The position numbers and the translations under genes were made by a program. From positions 54,560 to 118,559 of the forward strand of contig SUTA01000005.1 in NCBI GenBank assembly GCA_015063135.1: 64,000 bases of DNA, written 5' to 3'. Below the pieces are notes generated by a model. It was given only the letters and a program-made list of their open reading frames with translations, did no database searches and was not told the DNA's origin. Positions within the stretch are counted from its first letter, which is position 1. Every line of letters begins with the position of its first letter. The DNA comes from Thermoplasmata archaeon (lineage in GTDB: Archaea > Thermoplasmatota > Thermoplasmata > Methanomassiliicoccales > Methanomethylophilaceae). Positions 58,168-64,000 of the stretch are shown one piece after another.

Positions 58168-58950
58168 TCGGAGATCCGCCACGATTTCCGAGACGGCCAC
58201 CAGAACCGCCTTCCCGCTTATGCCCATCCTCCCGTTGCCGCGCGGTTCGCAGAGCAGATACCCGCCCCTCCTGGAAGCCTGGTAGGCATGGATGGATTCC
58301 TTTCCGAGCTCCTTGGCCCAGTAATCGGCGATCTGGCAATGCGCCGATCCGCACACAGGGTCCTCGGGGACCAGGAGCTTGGGGAAGAAGCTCCTTGACA
58401 CGCAATCCGCATCCTCCCCCCTGGCGGTGATGCTCTGCCCGCGGCCTGGGAGCCTCGCCAAGGCGGCCTGATCCGGCTGCATGCTGCGGACCTGGTCCTC
58501 CGATTCGAAGACGCAGACTAGATCGGTCCCCAGGATAGCCTTCGCAGGTCTGACCCCGAATGCCCTCTCCATATCGTCCGTCACCGGGATCTCGTGCTGC
58601 TCGCATACGGGGAAGTCCATCTCGTACAGGTCGCCCTTCCTTGCGACCGACAGCCTCCCGCCGAGCGTGATGAACTCTATCTCGTCCCCATCCTGGCGGA
58701 AGTGGTTGAACAGCACGAAGGAAGATGCCAGTGTGGCATGGCCGCAGAGCCCGATCTCCCCGCCGGGGGTGAACCATCTCAGACGGTAGCCCCCGCTCTC
58801 CTTCACTATGAACGCCGTCTCGCTCAGATTGTTCTCCATCGCGAGCTTGAGCATCGAGCCATCCGCCGGCCATCCCTCCATCACGCAGACGGCCGCGGGG
58901 TTCCCCGCAAAAGGCTCGTCCGTGAAGGCATCGACGATGTATTGCCTCAT
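58168..58950 (-). CDS. PhzF-family isomerase, ends at CGA
   Basis: 260 residues from ATG at 58950. Family blocks: YIVDAFTDEPFAGNPAAV, NLSETAFIV (with the catalytic Glu), RWFTPGGEIGLCGHATLA, and DPVCGSAHCQIADYW in the second half. The PhzF fold catalyses isomerisations; the substrate here is unknown. CGA at 58168-58170 follows VAVSEIVADL, matching the usual end after the GKAV block. The standard frame adds 32 residues to 58072. Confidence 0.88.
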
Positions 58951-59040
58951 CTCATCGCATCCTCGCATTGCGCATATAGGGAACCTGCATCCATGCCTAT
59001 AAAGAATGCCAGAGAGCCGATGGCATGGACGCTGATGACA

Positions 59041-59889
59041 TCATGCTAGGAACGTTTTGCATTCGGCATACAGGTCGTCGGTCGGCTGGAGGCTCCCCCA
59101 TTCCTCGTCGGGCACCCTCTCCAGCAACCCAGAGGTCTTCCGCAGCTCTTCGAGAGCGGCCTCGAATTCCTCCCTGTCGCCCAGGCCGGTCTCGATCCTG
59201 AAGTAGTACTCGTATCCTCCCGACCTGAGCAGCCACCTCTCGTAGGCGTTGGGCCCCGGCTCTATCCCCAGCTCCTTCAACGTCCCCTCGTCCAGGCTGG
59301 CCATGGCGGCCTCGGATGCCGCGTTGTTGGCGGCGTTAAACTCCTCTTTGTTCACCGCGAATGCCGGGAACACGTAGATGTGCTTGGGGTACCTCTCCAT
59401 CAGCTCCAGATATCTGGGGCCGCCCGCGATGTTAACTCCGACGCAGTCCGGGCACAGGTTCCCATGGAGGTCGCGGAAGGTGGCGGACGGCTTGAATCCC
59501 ATGCCGCTGCACCATGCCGGCAGGTCCCAGCCCTCGTTCCCGCACGTCCCGATATAGTACCCGATCGCATCCACGACATGCTGCATATCCCTCGTCAGGC
59601 TCTCCACCCTGTCCCTCAGCACATCTGGCCTGGCATGGAGCCCCAGATCCAACGCATAGACCAATACCGTGTACCTGCTGCGATCGAATGCGGCATCCCC
59701 TGAGAGTATGCCGCCCCAATCCGATATGCTGTACGGGATCCCGTACTCCCCCAGCTTCCTGGCGATGGGACCCTGGCTCCCGGTATCGGCGAGGACCACG
59801 TCCTTCTCCTCCGGGTCGGCGCCGAGGCTGTGCACCAGATTGTCGCCCAGCATAGGGCAGATGATGATGCCGAGGATGCCCTTCGCCAT
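59041..59889 (-). CDS. DUF1638 family protein
   Basis: 282 residues from ATG at 59889. It resembles DUF1638: IICPMLGDNLVHSLGAD at the start, then VVLADTGSQGPIARKL. CCSG-like cysteines follow (DLPAWCSGMGF, NLCPDCVGVN). The family is common in methanogens near corrinoid methyltransferases; its role is unknown. It is in the same frame as the LysR gene upstream, separated by CGA and 66 bases, so the standard code fuses the two. TGA stop. Confidence 0.8.
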   Translation of the reverse strand: MAKGILGIIICPMLGDNLVHSLGADPEEKDVVLADTGSQGPIARKLGEYGIPYSISDWGGILSGDAAFDRSRYTVLVYALDLGLHARPDVLRDRVESLTRDMQHVVDAIGYYIGTCGNEGWDLPAWCSGMGFKPSATFRDLHGNLCPDCVGVNIAGGPRYLELMERYPKHIYVFPAFAVNKEEFNAANNAASEAAMASLDEGTLKELGIEPGPNAYERWLLRSGGYEYYFRIETGLGDREEFEAALEELRKTSGLLERVPDEEWGSLQPTDDLYAECKTFLA

Positions 59890-59955
59890 GCGTACGCATA
59901 AGCGATGGGCGCGTAAGTAGCTGACGATGCCAGCTCCCGAGGGATCGCACCGGTC

Positions 59956-60840
59956 TCGGAGGTATCCGTCGTATGAGTCGTAGAGCTCTTTCATGATCTC
60001 CACGAATCTCCTGACCGGCGCCCTCTCATCGTTCGCCTTGGTGCAGAGGACGCAATCGAACCTCTCCGGGCAGTCGAAAGGTATCCATCTGTATCCGGGA
60101 TCGTCGCCCTTGAGGAAACCGGGGGATAGGCAGACCCCCTTCCCGACGGCGACGTTGACCATGGTCGTATCGTGGTCGTGGCTGTTGTAGTATCCGACGT
60201 CGGCATACCTGATGACCCTCTGCTGCACGGCGATGAGCTCCGGAGGGGAGCCGCCCCCGACCATCAGGAGCCTGCCGCCCATGTCCTCCACGCCTATCAC
60301 ATCCTTGGAGGCCAGGGGGTCGTCGTCCCTCGTTATGAGGTATATCCCGCTGTAGAACAGGTGGTCCTCCCTCACGCCCGGGGACCCGTCGAGCTCGCCC
60401 TGGGCCGTGAACTCCATATCAGTCCCTCCTGATAGGAATGAGGTGAAATCCCCGTACGGATGGAAGACCGGAGTCACCGATACGTCGGAGTATTCCTCCG
60501 AAAACCTCCTGACTGCATCGGGGAGGAGCCTGAGCGCGGACCTGACCGGCAGTCCTACCCTGATGTCCTGCCTGTACGTCCCGCTGATGTTCTGGCAGTG
60601 CTCGATGAGCTTTCTCAGCTCCGTGCGGAGCGCGAACAACCCGGAGCAGAGCTGATCGCCAGCCGGCGTGATGGCCATGTTCCTGCCGTTGCGCTCGAAT
60701 ATCTCGAAACCCACCTCCCTCTCGATCTGCTTCAGCTGGTAGGAGAGGGTGGGCTGGGACACGCCTAGGGATTCGGCCGCCTGGTTGAGGCTCATCGTTT
60801 TCCTGATCTCGAGCAGATAATTTACCTGTCTGGTGTCCAT
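59956..60840 (-). CDS. LysR-family transcriptional regulator, ends at CGA
   Basis: 294 residues, the normal LysR length. The helix-turn-helix is at residues 1-60 (RQVNYLLEIRKTMSLNQAAE, then LGVSQPTLSYQLKQIERE), followed by the effector domain (QDIRVGLPVRSALRLLPDA). It is divergent from the flavodoxin operon, with a very AT-rich spacer, so it likely regulates that operon. CGA at 59956-59958 follows LYDSYDGYL. The standard frame would run through the DUF1638 gene to give 599 residues. None of its roughly 30 Arg codons before the end is CGA. Confidence 0.92.
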
Positions 60841-60938
60841 GCCATCACTTTAAATATTTAATTTAATTTTTTAATTAGTTATAAAGTTTTATTATAAAAA
60901 TATTTAATAAATACACTTCGAATGAACATATCGATACC

Positions 60939-61457
60939 ATGACCAGAAACCTGATCGTATACTACTCCCGCAAGGGAGAGAACTACTTCGGCGGCTCCAT
61001 CCGCGACATCCCGAAGGGGAACACCGAATACATCGCCGAGTACATCGCATCCGCCGTCGGCGGCGACCTGTTCGAAGTGGACACCGCGGAGAGCTATCCC
61101 TCGGACTACATGGAGTGCACCGAGGTCGCTAAGAGGGAGCTGAGGCAGGGGGCCAGGCCCGAGCTGAAGAGATATCTCGATTCAATCGACGGATACGACA
61201 ACGTCTTCGTGTGCGGCCCCTGCTGGTGGGGGACCTACCCCATGGCGGTCTTCACCCTGCTCGAGAGACTCGACTGGAGAGGCAAGAGGGTCTTCGCGGT
61301 CATGACCCACGAGGGGAGCGGGATGGGCTCCTCCGAGCGCGACCTGAAGAACGCATGCAAGGGTGCTGTCCTCGCCGGGTCCCTGGCAATAAGCGGGAGC
61401 CAGGCGCAGTCATCCGAGAAGAAGGCAGCCGACTGGGCCAGGTCGTGTCTGGGGCGA
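60939..61457 (+). CDS. Flavodoxin, ends at CGA
   Basis: 172 residues. The phosphate-binding loop region is NLIVYYSRKGENYFG, followed by VGGDLFEVDTAESYPSDY and the flavin-contact block FVCGPCWWGTYPMAVF and GSGMGSSERDL. It carries electrons with FMN. CGA at 61455-61457 ends the gene four bases before the next ATG (CGATATCATG). With the standard code it would extend to 62576 through two other genes (545 residues). It lies behind an AT-rich promoter region shared with LysR. Confidence 0.9.
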
Positions 61458-61461
61458 TATC

Positions 61462-62010
61462 ATGGAATGCGAGGAATTCAGAGTAGACATGAGGGAGATG
61501 ACCCCCGAGGAAGGGCTCAGGGCGGTGGAGACCGCCCAGCTGATCTTCAGGATCAACCATACGATGCCGTTCACGCCGGAGTACGATGGCCTTGTGAAGG
61601 AATTGTTCGGCGACAGGATCGGAGAAGGCTCAAGGATCACCGCTCCATTCAACCTCATCGCATCCGACAATCTCCGCATAGGAAAGAACGTGTACATCGG
61701 AGGCAACATGCTGGGCATGTGCAAGGGCGGGGTGGAGATCGAGGACGATGTGATGATCGCCGCCAACGTGTCGCTGATATCGAACAACCACGACCTCTAC
61801 GACAGGCAGGTCCTGACCTGCAGGCCCGTCAGGATATGCAAGGGCGCCTGGATAGGCGCTGGAGCGCACATCATGCCAGGAGTGAGGGTGGGGAGGTACG
61901 CAGTGGTCGGAGCCGGGTCGGTCGTGACCAAGGACGTCGGCGACTGTCAGGTCGTCGTGGGCAGCCCGGCCAGAGCGATAAAGGAGCTGGACCAGTCCAG
62001 ATTCGAATAA
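61462..62010 (+). CDS. Hexapeptide-repeat acyltransferase (maltose O-acetyltransferase-like)
   Basis: 182 residues. The left-handed beta-helix repeats begin near residue 65 (NLRIGKNVYIGGNMLG, VEIEDDVMIAANVSLI), with the catalytic His in NNHDLYDR and the C-terminal cap VVVGSPARAIKEL. It transfers acetyl groups to a sugar or similar acceptor. TAA stop. It is in an operon with flavodoxin and the aldo/keto reductase. Confidence 0.88.
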   Translation: MECEEFRVDMREMTPEEGLRAVETAQLIFRINHTMPFTPEYDGLVKELFGDRIGEGSRITAPFNLIASDNLRIGKNVYIGGNMLGMCKGGVEIEDDVMIAANVSLISNNHDLYDRQVLTCRPVRICKGAWIGAGAHIMPGVRVGRYAVVGAGSVVTKDVGDCQVVVGSPARAIKELDQSRFE

Positions 62011-62025
62011 GATGGGTGAATGTGA

Positions 62026-62859
62026 ATGATGAAACTGAACAACGGAATCGAATGCCCCGAGATAGGGATCGGGACCTACATGCTAAGCCCCGAGGATGCG
62101 GAGAACAGCGTGAGGGAGGCTCTGAAGATGGGCTATCGCATGATAGACACGGCCAACGCCTACGTCAACGAGAGGGCCTGCGGCCGCGGGATCAGGGAGA
62201 GCGGTGTGGACAGGTCGGAGATATTCGTCTCCACCAAGCTCTGGCCCAGCGAATACACCAACCCCGATGCGGTCGACGAGACCCTCGAGCGCCTCGGCCT
62301 GGACTACGTGGACCTCCTGTACATCCATCAGCCCGCCGGGGACTGGCTCTCCGGATACAGGCTCCTGGAAAGGGCTTACAGGGAGGGCAAGGCGAGGTCC
62401 ATAGGGATATCCAACTTCGAAGGGAGGTACATCGAGGAGCTGATGGAGAAATGGGAGATCGCACCACAGTTCATGCAGGTCGAGGCCCACCCATATTTCA
62501 CCCAGAGGGACCTCCGCTCCCTGATCGGGAAGTACGGCATCAGGATCATGAGCTGGTACCCCCTGGGCCACGGTGACAGCAGGCTCATGGCCGAGCCAGT
62601 GTTCGCCGAGCTCGCCTCGAAGTACTCCAAGACGCCCGCGCAGATCATACTCCGCTGGCATACGCAGATGGGGTTCGCGGTCATCCCCGGCAGCAGGAAC
62701 GTCGACCACATCAGGGACAACTTCAGCATCTTCGATTTCAACCTCACCGAGGATGAGATGGCCCGCATAGCTCGGCTCGACCGCGGCGAGAGGTACTACC
62801 ACCGCACCGAGGAGCAGCTCGCGCAGTTCGCCAAATGGCGCCCAGATTACGAGGCCTGA
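62026..62859 (+). CDS. Aldo/keto reductase
   Basis: 277 residues from ATG at 62026. The catalytic tetrad is visible: Asp and Tyr in MIDTANAY (about 38-45), Lys in VSTKLW (about 70) and His in YIHQPAGDW (about 102). The NADPH-binding C-terminus has VIPGSRNVDHIRDN. It reduces aldehydes or ketones. TGA stop. Last gene of the flavodoxin operon. Confidence 0.93.
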   Translation: MMKLNNGIECPEIGIGTYMLSPEDAENSVREALKMGYRMIDTANAYVNERACGRGIRESGVDRSEIFVSTKLWPSEYTNPDAVDETLERLGLDYVDLLYIHQPAGDWLSGYRLLERAYREGKARSIGISNFEGRYIEELMEKWEIAPQFMQVEAHPYFTQRDLRSLIGKYGIRIMSWYPLGHGDSRLMAEPVFAELASKYSKTPAQIILRWHTQMGFAVIPGSRNVDHIRDNFSIFDFNLTEDEMARIARLDRGERYYHRTEEQLAQFAKWRPDYEA

Positions 62860-63420
62860 AACATCAAACAGGCACATCCTCGGATGTGCCGAATTCACTT
62901 TTTATCAGCTCGGTCCGCGTTTGCTATTACATTTTTATGATTCATATAGGATTATCCCTTGGGATGAACGCCATGGGATCCACAGGATGGTCGCAATCCC
63001 GTCTTCATCGATCTGTACAGATGGCTGTCGGAGTATCCGCCGGATGATGCATGACACGGAAGCATGAGCATCGGAGGAGAACCGGCAGGCGATGAGGTCA
63101 CTGCTGGACGATAACGTACCTCGTGATGACCATCGAATACGGCTATGGATAAGGAAATGGCGCCGAGAGAGATGCAAAACGCATTGAGCCAGACAATTCG
63201 GGCGCTTCGCTATAAGGCGGGGTTTTCGTGAGTTGTTTGGCAGCCTCTCTTCGCCATGTCTTGCATAAATCTACAACTCTTAACTTCATTCTACCTCCGG
63301 ATTTCGTGTAATTTTGCTGAATTTCTCGTAGTGTTGAAACCACTTCAATCAACGAATTGCGAGGAATCAGAAATGGCAATTGGTAACATAGGAAATGATG
63401 TCATACAGACATTCGGAACA
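62860..63420. other. Non-coding, decayed region
   Basis: No intact gene. A short hairpin (CACATCC/GGATGTG near 62873-62887) may terminate the operon. A fragment near 62970-63047 encodes RNPVFIDLYRWLSEYPPDDA and stops, which looks like the C-terminal remnant of a lost gene. Base composition is more AT-rich than in the gene clusters. Confidence 0.45.
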
Positions 63421-63742
63421 TCAGCACAGCCACCTCTCTACGAACGCCCTGACCTGACCAAGCGGCTGGCTGAAATAGACCGGGGATCCGAGTACGATGG
63501 CATCGGCTCCTCTGAGCTTCTCAAGGACGGGCGCAGGTCATCCTTCATCGTACACACGCCATTGATCTTCGCATCCTTCAGCTTGCATTCGAAGCAACTC
63601 GTGCAGCCTTTGAACGTGTAATCATAGAGGTCTATTCTCTCTACCTCGAATCCATGTCCTTCAGGGCCTCTCCTGCCTTGTCGATGGCCTGCGTAGTGTT
63701 CCATTTCTTGCGGGGACTTCCGTTGATAACAAATGCCTTCAT
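63421..63742 (-). pseudogene. Frameshifted NADPH-dependent FMN reductase/iron-sulfur flavoprotein remnant
   Basis: ATG at 63742 opens MKAFVINGSPRKKWNTTQ, the FMN-binding start of this family. A base is missing near 63651 (frame change before GFEVERIDLYDYTFKGC) and another near 63528 (before LEKLRGADAIVLGSPVYF). The sequence then stops at TGA 63421 after FVERWLC, well short of the normal roughly 180 residues. Two frameshifts and truncation point to a pseudogene, though sequence errors could explain the frameshifts. Confidence 0.7.
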
Positions 63743-63949
63743 GATGTGAGGGCTTGTTCAAGAGATATAAAGTCATAATATCGAAGGTCACACCTGAGCA
63801 ATCCAAGATGGTCACACCTGTTCTTCAATACTCTGTAAACGAAAGGATCCATCTTTGCTGTTTGATCAGTTTCAACCTGACTTTGACACACCTGCGCGAT
63901 AGCGTCTGCTGACAGAATCGGGAACCGGCATAATTTGACAGTAGCCCAT

Positions 63950-63968
63950 GACCCCGCTGCGCGGGGTC
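63950..63968. terminator. Hairpin near the window end
   Basis: GACCCCGC and GCGGGGTC pair around TGC, followed by TTAGG. A terminator or small structured element; the transcript it would serve lies outside the window. Confidence 0.4.
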
Positions 63969-64000
63969 TTAGGATACTGCTGTCCCCCTGCTTTTGCGCA

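Noticed and set aside
60939..62576. 545-residue flavodoxin fusion protein
   Set aside because: After residue 172 the frame is the shadow of the acyltransferase and aldo/keto reductase genes; no homology is visible.

Overview
ORGANISM. The window is archaeal and GC-rich. It carries a euryarchaeal-order ribosomal protein super-operon (L3 to SecY, including the archaeal/eukaryotic-type proteins S4e, L32e and L19e, plus Rpp29 and SUI1), the archaeal GTP cyclohydrolase MptA, RaSEA, Cbf5, a group II thermosome, a type III glutamine synthetase and an archaeal-type initiator tRNA. Several genes look leaderless behind TATA boxes. An in-frame TAG in a nitroreductase, and the absence of any gene ending in TAG, fit a pyrrolysine-decoding methanogen. 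I place it, as an inference, in or near the Methanomassiliicoccales.

MAIN OBSERVATION. Twenty-two of the 74 protein genes I recognise do not end at TAA, TAG or TGA. At the point where homology, gene spacing or a terminator says the gene should end, the frame carries CGA. Replacing the C by T would give the usual junctions (TGATG overlaps, TGAATG, or a stop 2-4 bases before the next ATG). Read with the standard code these genes acquire 5 to 331 residue tails that run through terminator hairpins, into a tRNA gene, or across whole neighbouring genes, giving false fusions (Cmk-Cbf5, LysR-DUF1638). I found no CGA as a sense codon before these ends in the genes I read. By my count the stops are 48 TGA, 22 CGA, 4 TAA and 0 TAG. 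Ribosomal protein and chaperone genes use TGA or TAA only. CGA therefore behaves as a stop codon, or as a site edited to UGA.

LAYOUT. 1-1780: a truncated gene, a membrane protein and a small protein. 1811-17399 (minus): the ribosomal operon, read from L3 at 17399 down to SecY, DUF106, Cmk and Cbf5. 17656-24878: DUF5611, RaSEA, an NADH-oxidase-like flavoprotein with a TPD (CDIN1-like) protein, an acquired AAA ATPase with direct repeats in front, MptA, RNase HII, an SCP2-like protein and initiator tRNA. 24963-28542: an iron or cobalamin type ABC importer with a divergent dockerin-repeat binding protein. 28625-31042: the TAG-containing nitroreductase and glnK-amt. 31249-37282: a TPR protein, an NFACT protein, and a TetR regulator divergent from an MMPL exporter. 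37405-42203: a membrane-anchored MTA/SAH nucleosidase, tRNA-Thr, DUF1015, HypE, a PEBP protein and Apt. 42269-46755: a five-gene SPFH operon. 46893-55479: glutamine synthetase III, a membrane protein, the thermosome and grpE-dnaK-dnaJ. 55811-62859: DUF169, a small protein, a ferredoxin-nitroreductase, PhzF, DUF1638 and a LysR regulator divergent from a flavodoxin, acyltransferase and aldo/keto reductase operon. 62860-64000: decayed DNA with a frameshifted flavoprotein pseudogene.

COORDINATES. Where I call a CGA end, the feature ends at that CGA. Each such entry says how far the standard-code frame would continue.
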